Below, piece by piece: positions 36,106 to 46,343 of a stretch of 64,000 nucleotides of DNA. Source of the stretch: Acidobacteriota bacterium. GTDB taxonomy: Bacteria; Acidobacteriota; Terriglobia; Acidiferrales; UBA7541. The stretch lies in assembly GCA_013289665.1 (NCBI GenBank), contig JABCZN010000003.1:221101-285100 (forward strand), given 5' to 3'. Both the position numbers and the translations under genes were made by a program. Position 1 is the first letter of the stretch, and the number at the start of each line of letters is the position of its first letter. The notes beneath the pieces were generated by a model. The model saw nothing but the letters and a program-made list of their open reading frames with translations. It was not told the origin of the DNA and did no database searches.

Positions 36106-39100
36106 ATGGCCCTCGGCTCGGGAGATTCACAAACAAATCCAAACCCTCGGCCCCGCGAAGCGGCGGAACTTCCCTGGTTCAAGAAATTTTCCAGCCCCAT
36201 CCTGTTCCTGCTCGTCAGCCTCGCGCTCGTTGGAATCTTCCTGGCCCTCAAAATTCCCGTGGCGGTTTTTCCCAGCACCGATTTTCCCCGCATCGTCATC
36301 GGCGTTGACAACGGTGTCATGCCGATTGACCAGATGCTCGTCACGGTCACCAAGCCGATCGAGGAAGCAGTCAACAGCGTCCCCGGCCTGAGCAAGGTCC
36401 AATCCATCACCAGCCGCGGCTCCGCCGAAGTGGACCTCTTTTTTGACTGGAAGTCGGACATGGTTCTCACTCTCCAGCGTGTGGACGCGGTCGTCGCTCG
36501 CCTGCAGCCGGAACTCCCAACCGGCGCAAAAATCGAAACCCACCGCCTCACCTTCGCCACATTTCCCATTCTCGGCTACAGCCTCACCTCCGACACCATC
36601 CCTCAGAGCAAACTCTGGGAAATCGCCACCTACGACCTGAAGCCGCGCATCAACCGCCTTGACGGCGTCGCCTTCGTTCTCGTACAGGGGGGCCGAGTGC
36701 CCGAATTCCAGGTCACGCCCGATCCCGCGCGCCTGCACGCCGCCGGAATAACGGTCACCGACATCCTCGACGCCATTCGAAAAACAAACCTCATCGATTC
36801 CCCCGGCTTGCTCGAACACGAGCACCAGTTGGTGCTTGGCCTCGTCAGCGGACAAGTCCGCACACCGGAAGAAATCGCGCAGATCGTCGTAAAGACTTCC
36901 GCCGGCGGGATCCCCGTCCGCATCGGCGACATCGCCAAGGTTGGCTCATCGGAAGCGCCCGTCTATACCATCGTCACCGCCAACGGCAAACCCGCCGTGC
37001 TCCTCAGCGTCAACCGCCAGCCAGACAGCAATACTCTGGACGTGGCGACGCTGGTCCACGCCAAGATCGCCGAACTCCAGCCAACCTTGCCCCCAGGCGT
37101 CCATCTGGAGGTTTTCTACGATCAATCCACCATCGTCCAGGAATCCATTTCGAGCGTCCGCGACGCTGTTCTGCTCGGCATCATTCTCTCCGCCGCAATT
37201 CTCGTCCTCTTCTTGCAGGACTGGGGATCGTCGTTCGTCGCCGCGCTGGTCATCCCCGTAACACTCGCGCTAACGCTCATCGTCCTGTGGATGACCGGCC
37301 AGAGCTTCAACCTGATGACCTTGGGCGGACTCGCCGCCGCCGTCGGCCTCGTCATTGACGACGCCATCGTGGTGCTGGAAAACATCGTCCTCCACCGCGA
37401 TGCGGGCGAGTCGCGTTTCCAGGCCATCCAGAGCGCGCTCGGCGAAATCACTATTCCGCTTGTGGGCTCGACGATTACGCCCATCGTTGTCTTCCTGCCT
37501 CTGGTCTCCGTCACCGGCGTCACCGGAAGTTTCTTCCGCGCCCTGGCCATCACCATGACCGTCTCATTGCTCAGCTCGCTTTTGCTCGCCCTGACGTGGA
37601 CACCCACGCTGAGTCAATACTTTGTCCGCCGCAAAGATACCCTTCCCGCTTCTGGCGCTCCACAGGGCGAACACGATGCGGCGGCTTTGCTCGCCGCCGA
37701 AGAGGCCCACCTCTCAGGCTTTTTCGGCCGCATCGTGGATTTCTACAGTCGCGCGATGCAGAGCATCCTCGGAAAACCGGTGGTCCTGCTGGTTTCCTCC
37801 GTCGTCATCGTCGTCCTCTCCTGCCTCTGCTACAAGTTCCTCGGCTCCGACCTGCTGCCCGAAATGGATGAAGGCGGCTTCATCCTCGACTATTACACGC
37901 CCCCCGGCAGCTCGCTCGCCGAATCCAACCGCATCCTGCTGCACATGGAAGAAATCGTTCGCTCCCAGCCCGAGGTCGAAAACACCTCGCGCCGCACCGG
38001 TATGCAGCTCGGCCTCGCCGCCGTCACCGAAGCCAACCGCGGTGATTTCACCGTCAAGCTCAAGCGCGACCGCAAGCGCGGCATTGACGAGATCATCTCC
38101 GACATCCGCGCCGAAATCAAAAAGACCGAGCCCGCCGCCGACGTGGAGTTCGTCCAGGTCCTCCAGGACATGATCGGCGACCTGACCAGCCAGCCGGAAC
38201 CGGTGGTCATCAAGCTGTTCTCGCCGGATGGCAAGTTGCTGAACACAACGGCGCCAAAAGTTGCCGAAGCCATCCAGAAAATTCCCCATGTCGTGGACGT
38301 TCTTGACGGGATCGAAAACTCCATCAGCGGCCCGGCCGTAACCTATCAGGTTAATCCGGTCATCGCCGCGCGCTCCGGCTTCGCCCTGGACGAAGTGGCC
38401 ATCGACGCCGCCGCGGTTCTCGAAGGCGAACCCGCCGCGACTCCCGTTGTTCTGAATGATCGCCTCTATACCATCCGCGTGCGATTCCCCGAACAAAGCC
38501 GCGCCTCTCTCGACCGCATGGGCAATACGCTGCTGACCAGCGCCACCGGCAAAACGGCCACCCTCGGCAGCCTCGCGACCATCACCACCGATCCCGGCCA
38601 GACCGAAATCCGCCGTGAAAACCTCCAGCGCCTTGTCGAAGTAACCGCTCGATTTGAAGGCGTGGACCTGGGCACCGGCATGGCGGCAATCCAAAAGACC
38701 GTCGCCAGTATGCACTTGCCGTCCTCAATCCGCGTCGAATACGGCGGCCTCTACGAAGAGCAGCAGAAATCCTTCCACGATCTCCTGATGGTTTTCCTGC
38801 TCGCGTTGGTGCTTGTCTTTGTCGTGCTCCTGTTCGAATTCCGCACCTTCTCCGCTCCCCTCGCCATCCTGGCCTCCACGGTATTGTCGACGTTCGGCGG
38901 CTTTCTCGCGCTCCTTCTGACCGCCACCACTTTTAACGTCGCTTCCTTTATGGGCATGATCATGGTCATCGGCATCGTCGCGAAAAACGGCATCTTGCTG
39001 CTCGACGCCGACCAGCGCTTCCGCCAGCTCGGCTTCACCCCCGAACAAGCCATGATCCAGGCCGGCCGTCGCCGCCTCCGCCCCATCGCCATGACCGCTC

Positions 39101-39294
39101 TGGCCACCATCGCCGGCATGCTCCCTCTGGCCCTGGCCATCGGCGCCGGTTCCCAAATGCTGCAACCCCTCGCCATCGCCGTAATCGGCGGCCTCCTCAG
39201 CTCCATCGTTCTTTCCCTGGTCTTCACCCCAACAATTCACTATTACCTTGATCGCCTCCGCTTCGGCCGCGCCCAGCGAACTGTGGAAGCCTGA
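36106..39294 (+). CDS. RND-superfamily efflux permease
   Basis: A 1062-residue inner-membrane transporter with 12 membrane segments and two large periplasmic loops. Conserved proton-relay region: GGLAAAVGLVIDDAIVVLEN in TM4, where Asp-Asp is present. Other RND signatures are GIVAKNGILLLDAD and the RRRLRPIAMTALATIAGMLPLAL stretch. It looks like the multidrug/MMPL-type HAE or CusA branch, but no diagnostic metal-binding methionine cluster was picked out. An AAGGAG lies 10 nt before the ATG, 6 bp after the adaptor stop. Confidence 0.93.
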   Translation: MALGSGDSQTNPNPRPREAAELPWFKKFSSPILFLLVSLALVGIFLALKIPVAVFPSTDFPRIVIGVDNGVMPIDQMLVTVTKPIEEAVNSVPGLSKVQSITSRGSAEVDLFFDWKSDMVLTLQRVDAVVARLQPELPTGAKIETHRLTFATFPILGYSLTSDTIPQSKLWEIATYDLKPRINRLDGVAFVLVQGGRVPEFQVTPDPARLHAAGITVTDILDAIRKTNLIDSPGLLEHEHQLVLGLVSGQVRTPEEIAQIVVKTSAGGIPVRIGDIAKVGSSEAPVYTIVTANGKPAVLLSVNRQPDSNTLDVATLVHAKIAELQPTLPPGVHLEVFYDQSTIVQESISSVRDAVLLGIILSAAILVLFLQDWGSSFVAALVIPVTLALTLIVLWMTGQSFNLMTLGGLAAAVGLVIDDAIVVLENIVLHRDAGESRFQAIQSALGEITIPLVGSTITPIVVFLPLVSVTGVTGSFFRALAITMTVSLLSSLLLALTWTPTLSQYFVRRKDTLPASGAPQGEHDAAALLAAEEAHLSGFFGRIVDFYSRAMQSILGKPVVLLVSSVVIVVLSCLCYKFLGSDLLPEMDEGGFILDYYTPPGSSLAESNRILLHMEEIVRSQPEVENTSRRTGMQLGLAAVTEANRGDFTVKLKRDRKRGIDEIISDIRAEIKKTEPAADVEFVQVLQDMIGDLTSQPEPVVIKLFSPDGKLLNTTAPKVAEAIQKIPHVVDVLDGIENSISGPAVTYQVNPVIAARSGFALDEVAIDAAAVLEGEPAATPVVLNDRLYTIRVRFPEQSRASLDRMGNTLLTSATGKTATLGSLATITTDPGQTEIRRENLQRLVEVTARFEGVDLGTGMAAIQKTVASMHLPSSIRVEYGGLYEEQQKSFHDLLMVFLLALVLVFVVLLFEFRTFSAPLAILASTVLSTFGGFLALLLTATTFNVASFMGMIMVIGIVAKNGILLLDADQRFRQLGFTPEQAMIQAGRRRLRPIAMTALATIAGMLPLALAIGAGSQMLQPLAIAVIGGLLSSIVLSLVFTPTIHYYLDRLRFGRAQRTVEA

Positions 39295-39376
39295 GGAAAG
39301 TTCACCTCAGCCGTAACCCTGCTTTTACACTGCATTCATACAAAATCTCCTACCATCGGGATTCCCTGAATCCACC

Positions 39377-40057
39377 ATGCACATTCTAATCGTCGAAGAC
39401 GAGCAGGAGATGGCCGGGTTGTTGACCCGGGGACTCGAGGAAGAGTCCTGTCAGGTAAGCGTAGCCCGCGATGGCCGCGCCGCGCTCGAACTTTCCGCCC
39501 TCGAAGCGTTTGACGTAATTCTGCTGGACGTTATGCTGCCACGGATGGACGGACTTGAGGTGGCGAAGCGATTGCGTGGCCGCGATGAGGAAACTCCTGT
39601 CCTGATGCTGACCGCGCGTGATGCTCTGGGCGACATTGTCAAAGGGCTGGATGCCGGCGCCGACGATTACCTCACCAAGCCATTTTCCTTTGTCGAACTC
39701 CTCGCGCGGATGCGCGCCCTCGTCCGGCGCCAGCAGTTTCGCCGGAAAAATGTGCTGGAAGTATCTGACCTCGTGCTCGATCTCACCTCGCACCGCAGTT
39801 TTCGCGCCGGCGAGGAGATCTATCTGTCGGTGACCGAATTCCGCCTGGTGGAACTTCTCGCGCGCAATGCCGGTCGCATCGTCGCGCGCCACGAAATCCT
39901 CGCTAACGTCTGGGGCCCGGGCCGCGAGGTCAGCGAAAACACCCTGGACGCTTTTGTCCGGTTGCTGCGCAAGAAAGTGGATCATGGCGCGGAACCGAGG
40001 CTGATCCGGACTCATCGCGGTTTCGGCTACTCCCTGGGGCCCCTCACCCGAGTATGA
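39377..40057 (+). CDS. OmpR-family response regulator of two-component system 2
   Basis: A 226-residue regulator: receiver domain with the acidic pair in VEDEQ, phospho-acceptor D51 in LLDVMLPRMDG and the K of KPFSF, and a winged-helix effector ending LIRTHRGFGYSLG. The layout matches CusR/CopR-type regulators found beside heavy-metal RND pumps. No Shine-Dalgarno precedes the ATG. Its stop overlaps the kinase start (ATGA). Two separate TCS now flank the pump. Confidence 0.92.
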   Translation: MHILIVEDEQEMAGLLTRGLEEESCQVSVARDGRAALELSALEAFDVILLDVMLPRMDGLEVAKRLRGRDEETPVLMLTARDALGDIVKGLDAGADDYLTKPFSFVELLARMRALVRRQQFRRKNVLEVSDLVLDLTSHRSFRAGEEIYLSVTEFRLVELLARNAGRIVARHEILANVWGPGREVSENTLDAFVRLLRKKVDHGAEPRLIRTHRGFGYSLGPLTRV

Positions 40058-41496
40058 GCCTGACCATTCGCGCCCGGCTCACCGCTCTCTACTTCCTGGT
40101 GCTCGCGGCTTCGTTCACCGGATTTTTCTGGATTTGCGATTACGGGTTTCAAAGAAGCATCGCCACGGCGGTGAACGATGCCTCAGAGCGTAATTTGGAC
40201 ACGGTAAGCCGCGTCCTTGAACGCCATATCTCGGAGCGCACCCCGGAACTTGCCAAGGAACTCGCGCGCGTCTCCGATTTATGGGAAAGCGGCGCGATTT
40301 TTGAGGTCGCCGGGCCGGACGGCCGCTGGATCTATCGCGCCCCGCTCTTTCTGTCCGCGCTTCCTCCCTTGCAACCGCTAAACGGCAAAGGAACCTCGTT
40401 TCAAACCACCAACCTCGAGGCGCTGCAATATCGTGTCGCGCGCCGCCAGATCGTCCTGGACGGAAATGTTTATCTGGTCGATGCGGCCGTTCCGACCGAA
40501 CCCTTTGACCAGGCGCTGGATGATTTTCGCAGGACGGAGACGCGCTTTCTGCCCCTGCTGGTCATACTGGCTTCGCTCTTGGGTTACTGGTTGAGCGGCC
40601 GCGCGCTGACTCCCGTCAACCGCATCATCGAAGGCGCCCGGCGCGTCGGAGTTCGCAATCTCTCCCGGCGCCTCGAGGTTCCCCGCGCGAAAGATGAATT
40701 GCGCCGCCTCACGGAACAGGTGAACGCCATGCTCGGCCGCATCGAAACATCCGTGAAGCGCATCACCCAGTTTACGGCCGATGCCTCCCACGACCTGCGA
40801 ACCCCCCTCGCCCTCATCCGCACCAACGCCGAGTTGGCCCTGCGCCGCCCCCGCAGCGAGAGTGAATACCGCGAAGCTCTCGGCCGCATTCTGGCGACCT
40901 CGGAGGAAACCAGCGAACTGATCGAACATCTCTTGATGCTGGCCCGCGCCGACGCGAATGTGTCCCAACTGAAGCTGGAGCCAACCAGTTTGTACCCTGT
41001 CCTCCAGCGAGTCGGGCAAAAAGCCAGCGTGCTGGCTTCGGGCAAAGGCCTCACCTTCCTGGACTCCGTCATTCCCAGCACTCATACCCTTTACGCCAAC
41101 CTGGCAGCCCTCGAGCGGTTGTTCATGACCGTGATTGATAACGCCATCAAGTACACGCCCGCCGGGGGCCACGTCCGCATGAGTCTCCGCCTTCAAGATG
41201 CGCTGGCCACGATCGAAGTGGCCGACACGGGAATCGGCATAACCGAAAAGGACCTGCCGCATGTTTTTGAAAGATTTTACCGCGCCGATCAGGTCCGTTC
41301 CCGCGAGGCCCGCGGCTCCGGCCTCGGACTCTCTATCGCCAAGTGGATTGCAGAATCCCACAACGGTTCGGTCGAACTCCGCAGCCGTCCGGGCCAGGGA
41401 ACCACGGCGAGCATCCGGCTCCCTCTCGCGAGCGAGGCCGGCAGCCATCCTGGCCATATAGCCGAACTTCGGGAACTCCCCCTCAATACGGCCTAG
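40054..41496 (+). CDS. Membrane sensor histidine kinase of two-component system 2
   Basis: A 480-residue kinase with membrane segments near residues 10-32 and 166-186, HAMP, HisKA with H246 in FTADASHDLRTPLA and an HATPase domain (VIDNAIKYTPAGG, GSGLGLSIAKWIAE). The order matches CusS/heavy-metal sensor kinases. It is coupled to its regulator by a 4-bp overlap. It probably senses the same stress as the adjacent pump. No terminator was recognised after it. Confidence 0.92.
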   Translation: MSLTIRARLTALYFLVLAASFTGFFWICDYGFQRSIATAVNDASERNLDTVSRVLERHISERTPELAKELARVSDLWESGAIFEVAGPDGRWIYRAPLFLSALPPLQPLNGKGTSFQTTNLEALQYRVARRQIVLDGNVYLVDAAVPTEPFDQALDDFRRTETRFLPLLVILASLLGYWLSGRALTPVNRIIEGARRVGVRNLSRRLEVPRAKDELRRLTEQVNAMLGRIETSVKRITQFTADASHDLRTPLALIRTNAELALRRPRSESEYREALGRILATSEETSELIEHLLMLARADANVSQLKLEPTSLYPVLQRVGQKASVLASGKGLTFLDSVIPSTHTLYANLAALERLFMTVIDNAIKYTPAGGHVRMSLRLQDALATIEVADTGIGITEKDLPHVFERFYRADQVRSREARGSGLGLSIAKWIAESHNGSVELRSRPGQGTTASIRLPLASEAGSHPGHIAELRELPLNTA

Positions 41497-41715
41497 CCCA
41501 CCCGAATCTGAAAGCTCTTTCACCCGCTGTTTAACCAGCCATTACCGTCTGTTCATCTCTCGTTGTTCCAAAAAGTCGTTTACTGGAGCCCGGGGTTGTG
41601 GTGTATCGGGCGAGCGTCGCTCTCTGGTTGTGCCACTGTTCGACCGCCTGGTTGAAAAAAATCGAGTCTTGCCAATCGGCTTCCGTGAGCGATGTGTCCC
41701 AAAGGAGATTTGCAT

Positions 41716-44700
41716 ATGTCCAAGAATGTGAATCTAAAGTTTCCGGCTGCGTTCCTCTTGCAACTGGTGCTGGCGCTGGGGATTTTTGCCCAGGTGGATC
41801 GGGCGAGCTTGGAAGGCACGGTGACTGACCCGAGCGGCGCTGCGGTCGCCGGAGCCACGGTCAAGATTTCCGCGGTCGAAACCGGTCTGACCCAGGAACG
41901 CACCACAAACGCGAATGGCTATTACCGGTTTCCAGGCATTGCCATCGGCGACTACACGGTTTTCGCCACTTACAAGGGATTCAAGACCAAGGTAATCGAA
42001 GATGTGCGGGTACAGGTGGGACAGACTCGCACGCTCGACGTCGCCCTGGAGATCGGTGATGCAGGTGAAAAGGTCGTGGTCGAGGTGCAGCTGACGCCCG
42101 GGGAGCGGAGTTCCGCGGAAAGCAGCGCGGTCATCGGCACCGACCAGATCGAAAATCTCCCGTTGAACGGCCGAAACTGGGCCAACCTGACCCGGCTCGC
42201 TCCGTGGGCCCAGGACGACGGCGGCGGCGACCAGCGAACAATTCGTTTTGCCGGCCGGGGACGGGACGACAACAACTTCTCCTTCGACGGCGTGGACGCC
42301 ACGGGCATTCAGGAACAAGCCCAAAAAGCCGAAGTGCGTCTGCAAGTTTCGCCCGACGCCATCGCGGAATACCGCGTAAGCTCCGCCCTCTATGACGCCG
42401 AATATGGCTCGCAAGCCGGCGGCCAGATTGACATCGTCACCAAATCCGGGACCAACGATTACCACGGCTCGGTCTATGGTTATTTCCGCAACTCCGTCTT
42501 CGATGCCCGCAATTTCAATGATCCTCTTACCGGCGTCCCGCCCTTCCGAATGGGGCAGTATGGCATGACCCTCGGCGGCCCCATCGTCAAGAGGAAAGCG
42601 TTCCTGTTCTTGAACTACGAAGGCCTTCGCCAGTATCAGGAAGTCACGGAAGTCGCGGCAGTCCCGGACCTCGCCGTCCAGCAGGCGGCGCTGCTCAATA
42701 ATCCTCAATCGGCGAATCTATGCCCGATTTTAGAGTCCTATCCCTGGCGGCAATCCTCCGTTCCGGCGCTCCAGGCCTCGGGCTGCGCCCCGCACTTTGT
42801 TTATCCCGACGCGGCCTTCACTCCGGGCGTATGCAATCCCGGCCCCTGCGACCTCACCAACACGTTCGACAATTTCGCCCACGGGGGCAAGAGCGTCATT
42901 CACGAAGACACCTGGCTGGCGCGTTTTGATTACAAATTCTCCGAGTCCACAACTCTTTATGCGCGTGCCCAGCGCGACGTCGCCTTCGCCCGGTCTCCCA
43001 ACGGAAATCTGTTTGATCAGAACGACACCAACAACCACCCGGCAAACTACCTGATGGCCCTCGAACACCTGTTCGGCGCCAACCTGCTCAACGAGTTCAA
43101 GGTCGGTGTAAATCGCGCTCCGTTCCACAACCCGGTGCTCCCGGGATTCATTGACATCAGCCTCACCACAACAAATTTCGAGCCGCTCAACAACAGTCAG
43201 GCCGACAATGAAGTTGGAACGACCTATTCCTACCACGACAATCTGACCTGGACCAAGGGCCGCCACACGGTAAAAACGGGCATCGAAGTCCGGCGCATCC
43301 AGCTGAACCAGGGTAAAACCGCGTCCCTGGCGATCAAGCTGCAAGGAGGAGCGGGTGACAACACCTCCCTCATCAACAATCAGGTGAACTTTATCGATTA
43401 CACCACTTCCTGGGACGGCCACGCTTTGCGCCGCACCTTTGTCATGCCCTACATTCAGGACGAATGGAAGGTTACCCCGCACCTGACCGTGAACGCCGGG
43501 CTGCGCTGGAATTACTACGCTCCCATCACCGAAGCCCACAACCGGGTGAAAATCTTCGACCTTACTGCCTGCCATGGATTCTGCTCCCCCACCTCGCCGC
43601 TCGAGTACCCCAACTACAGGAACTTTGATCCGCGCTTCAGCGTGGCCTGGGCCCCGGACCGGTTGAAGGGCAAAACCGTCGTTCGCACCGGCTTCGGGAT
43701 CTACCACGGAGCCGCGCAGAACGATGACCGCAACGCGGCACTGGAAAGCGACCGCACGGAGAACCAGTTCGTAGTCGGGCAGGCCGGCCTCACCCAGAAC
43801 GATGTATTCTTCCAGCCCTCCTACTTGGAGAATCCTCCCGACTTTAATATCCCTGCCGGCACTGCGCAACCCCAGCTGATCGCGCGGGCTTTGATTCGCC
43901 ATCATCCCGACCTCTACGTCGAAACCTGGGGCCTTTCCATCCAGCAGGCCTTGCCAGAAAACTTCTTGTTCACCGTCTCCTATTTGGGCTCTCATGGCGT
44001 CCACATCTTCACGCGCAACTACCAGAACTTGTGCGACCCCGCCGAGCTCCATCCCGGCAACGGCACCATCGGACCCTGCGTTCGTCCCCTGGACAATTTC
44101 CCCGATCCCTCCACCGGCCAGACGTTTGGGACCATCGACTTTAAGACCAATGCGGGGACCAGCACCTATAACGGCCTCCTGCTGGCACTTGATCGCCAGA
44201 TCACCAGGGGCTGGTCGTTCAACACCAAGTACACTTTCTCCCATTCCATCAACGTCGGCACTATCGGCGGCGGCGAAGCGATCGCTCCCCAGAATGCTGC
44301 CTGCCTGGCCTGCGAGAAGGGCCCAAGCATCTACGACGTGCGCCACAACATTATCCTCGCGAGCGTCTACCAGTTGCCCTTCGGAAAAGGCAAGCAGTAC
44401 CTCACCGATGGTTTTACCAGCCGCATCCTGGGAAATTGGACGACCAGTGTCCTCTGGAACTGGCACACCGGCCATCCACTCAACGTGTTTATGAATGTCA
44501 GCGACCCCAATTTGCTTCCCGATGGCAATGATGGGACCGCCGGCTCGCAGCGGCCGGATCTGGTTCCAGGCGTCTCTATAACTCCCAGTGGTCAAAATTC
44601 CAATAATTGGGTAAATCCTGCCGCATTTCAGCCACCGCCCTATGACCCGGCCACCGGGGCGCTGCTCCGCTACGGCAACGCAGGCAACGGAATCGTTCGC

Positions 44701-45015
44701 TCTCCCAATATCTGGCAGGTGGATTTGAGCGTGGAAAAGGGCTTCGTCATCACGGAGCGCTTGACCGGCCAGTTTGGCGCTCAATTCTTCAACGTCTTTA
44801 ATCACACCCAGCTCGCTGACCCCAATAACCTGGTCCTCGACTACGGTTGCACCGGGACTTCGCCAAACCTGGTTTGCAATCTCACGCCTGAGGCCAACTT
44901 CGGCGTCATCAATACGTTTGTGAACAAGAACTTCAACAGCGACAAGTTCTTCGCGGACAACACCGGCAGTGGTTTGCCACGGCAAATCCAGCTCTACGTC
45001 CGCTTCCAGTTTTAA
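41716..45015 (+). CDS. TonB-dependent receptor with N-terminal carboxypeptidase-like domain (Oar-like), no. 2
   Basis: A 1099-residue outer-membrane protein: signal peptide (about residues 1-27), carboxypeptidase regulatory-like domain (SLEGTVTDPSGAAVAGATV), plug (NLPLNGRNWANLTRLAPW, DAEYGSQAGGQIDIVTKSG) and a beta-barrel ending QIQLYVRFQF. The ATG at 41716 is chosen over one 24 nt upstream because AAAGGAGA precedes it at proper spacing. A terminator and a YVTN propeller gene follow. The downstream FucP-type sugar transporter suggests import of a glycan or glycoside. Confidence 0.93.
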   Translation: MSKNVNLKFPAAFLLQLVLALGIFAQVDRASLEGTVTDPSGAAVAGATVKISAVETGLTQERTTNANGYYRFPGIAIGDYTVFATYKGFKTKVIEDVRVQVGQTRTLDVALEIGDAGEKVVVEVQLTPGERSSAESSAVIGTDQIENLPLNGRNWANLTRLAPWAQDDGGGDQRTIRFAGRGRDDNNFSFDGVDATGIQEQAQKAEVRLQVSPDAIAEYRVSSALYDAEYGSQAGGQIDIVTKSGTNDYHGSVYGYFRNSVFDARNFNDPLTGVPPFRMGQYGMTLGGPIVKRKAFLFLNYEGLRQYQEVTEVAAVPDLAVQQAALLNNPQSANLCPILESYPWRQSSVPALQASGCAPHFVYPDAAFTPGVCNPGPCDLTNTFDNFAHGGKSVIHEDTWLARFDYKFSESTTLYARAQRDVAFARSPNGNLFDQNDTNNHPANYLMALEHLFGANLLNEFKVGVNRAPFHNPVLPGFIDISLTTTNFEPLNNSQADNEVGTTYSYHDNLTWTKGRHTVKTGIEVRRIQLNQGKTASLAIKLQGGAGDNTSLINNQVNFIDYTTSWDGHALRRTFVMPYIQDEWKVTPHLTVNAGLRWNYYAPITEAHNRVKIFDLTACHGFCSPTSPLEYPNYRNFDPRFSVAWAPDRLKGKTVVRTGFGIYHGAAQNDDRNAALESDRTENQFVVGQAGLTQNDVFFQPSYLENPPDFNIPAGTAQPQLIARALIRHHPDLYVETWGLSIQQALPENFLFTVSYLGSHGVHIFTRNYQNLCDPAELHPGNGTIGPCVRPLDNFPDPSTGQTFGTIDFKTNAGTSTYNGLLLALDRQITRGWSFNTKYTFSHSINVGTIGGGEAIAPQNAACLACEKGPSIYDVRHNIILASVYQLPFGKGKQYLTDGFTSRILGNWTTSVLWNWHTGHPLNVFMNVSDPNLLPDGNDGTAGSQRPDLVPGVSITPSGQNSNNWVNPAAFQPPPYDPATGALLRYGNAGNGIVRSPNIWQVDLSVEKGFVITERLTGQFGAQFFNVFNHTQLADPNNLVLDYGCTGTSPNLVCNLTPEANFGVINTFVNKNFNSDKFFADNTGSGLPRQIQLYVRFQF

Positions 45016-45027
45016 CCACCCCCAATG

Positions 45028-45068
45028 GCCGGTGCGGCTGGCGAGAAGACCTGCCACACCGGCTTTTT
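45028..45068 (+). terminator. Rho-independent terminator after TonB receptor 2
   Basis: GCCGGTG ... CACCGGC with an interrupted inner helix, followed by TTTTT (45064-45068). It lies 13 bp after the receptor stop and 89 bp before the propeller ATG, so it may only partly separate the two genes. Confidence 0.65.
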
Positions 45069-45156
45069 CTCCACCCGGGAAGCTCCGGGAATATTCAGTG
45101 ACGATTTAACCTGCGTTTATCCGCCAACACGTAAAAAGTTGCTCAAGGAGAGAACG

Positions 45157-46122
45157 ATGAAACGACTGGTCATGCTGTTCCTGGCAGGTGCAACGCTGTG
45201 CGGCGGGCTCGCAACCGCTGCCACCAAGTATGAGCTATTGAAAAAAGTTGCAGTCCCCGGCGCCGGCGGCTGGGATTACGTGATTGTTGACGAGTCCGGC
45301 CGCCGCGTCTATATCGCCCACGCCACACAGGTAGATGTGCTGGACGCGGACACCCTGGGCCTTGTAGGCACCATCCCAAACACCCCGGGCGCCCATGGCG
45401 TGGCCATCGCCTCTGAATTCGGCCGCGGCTACATCACCGCCGGCAAAGCGGATTCCGTCATCCCCTTCGATCTGAAAACCCTGAAATCCTTCCCCGAAAT
45501 CAAAGTAGGCAAAAAACCCGACGCCATCGTCTATGAACCCCTCACCAAACGCCTTTACGTCATGAATGGCGAAAGCGACAGCATCAGCGTCCTCAACGCC
45601 GCCGATGGCTCCCTCGCCGGAACAATCGACCTCGGTGGCGGCCCTGAATACGGCGCCTCCGACGGCAAGGGCAATTTCTACGTCAACCTCGAAGAAAAAA
45701 ACGAAACCCTTCACATTGACGTCAAGACGCTCAAAGTGACAGAGCGCTGGCCACTCGCCCCTTGTGGCACTCCGACCGCCCTGGCAATGGATGTCGATGC
45801 CCGCCGCCTCTTCGTCGGCTGCCGCAGCAAGCATTTGGGCGTCGTCAACCCAGACACCGGCAAGGTCGTGTTCACCGCCCCCATCGGCGAGCGTGTGGAT
45901 GCCGACGCCTTTGATCGAACCACCAAGCTCGTCTATCTCTCCACCGGCGACGGCAAAGTCTTCATCTTCCATCAGGATTCCCCCGACCAGTACTCCCTCG
46001 CCCAGGAACTCGTTACCGTGAAGGGTTCGAAAACCGCCGGCTACGATCAGAAAACAAAACGCCTCTACGTCCCCAGCGCCGAAAACGGCGCCATGCAGGT
46101 CCTCGTCTACGAGCAGCACTAG
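45157..46122 (+). CDS. Secreted YVTN-type beta-propeller protein, no. 2
   Basis: A 321-residue protein with a signal peptide (about residues 1-21) and blade repeats such as RVYIAHATQVDVLDADTL, KRLYVMNGESDSISVLNAAD and KLVYLSTGDGKVFIFHQD. The ATG at 45157 has an AAGGAG site; the frame opens earlier without a sensible N-terminus. It ends KTAGYDQKTKRLYVPSAENG, matching the TAGYFGKG-containing end of the paralogue at 23093-24121. It follows TonB receptor 2 directly. The ligand is unknown; a periplasmic binding role next to the receptor is likely. Confidence 0.85.
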   Translation: MKRLVMLFLAGATLCGGLATAATKYELLKKVAVPGAGGWDYVIVDESGRRVYIAHATQVDVLDADTLGLVGTIPNTPGAHGVAIASEFGRGYITAGKADSVIPFDLKTLKSFPEIKVGKKPDAIVYEPLTKRLYVMNGESDSISVLNAADGSLAGTIDLGGGPEYGASDGKGNFYVNLEEKNETLHIDVKTLKVTERWPLAPCGTPTALAMDVDARRLFVGCRSKHLGVVNPDTGKVVFTAPIGERVDADAFDRTTKLVYLSTGDGKVFIFHQDSPDQYSLAQELVTVKGSKTAGYDQKTKRLYVPSAENGAMQVLVYEQH

Positions 46123-46155
46123 CCCAGGTTTCCGCCCACAAGCACGAACACCCCC

Positions 46156-46180
46156 TAGCGGCCACCTTCCGGTGGCCGCT
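46156..46180. repeat. Palindrome of the TAGCG family, 10-bp stem
   Basis: TAGCGGCCACC-TTCC-GGTGGCCGCT: a perfect 10-bp stem starting at A46157. It shares the CCACCTTC(A/C)GGTGG core with 32669-32686. It could terminate the propeller transcript, although the T-run after it is poor. Confidence 0.5.
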
Positions 46181-46343
46181 ATTACTTCCACTCTTCCACT
46201 TTTTAACTCCTGAACTGCTAAACTCCTCCCTATTTCCCTCCATCGGAATCCCCCTTAGAAACAATTTCTCCCCCGGCCCGCTCTGTGGCACTATCACCAC
46301 ATTCAGATTCAGGCGACTTACCGGAGAACTGAGAATCCCTACA

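Noticed and set aside
42730..45057. 775-codon open frame on the minus strand opposite TonB receptor 2
   Set aside because: It is a shadow of the receptor gene caused by high GC at third positions; no domain, start site or signal peptide supports it.
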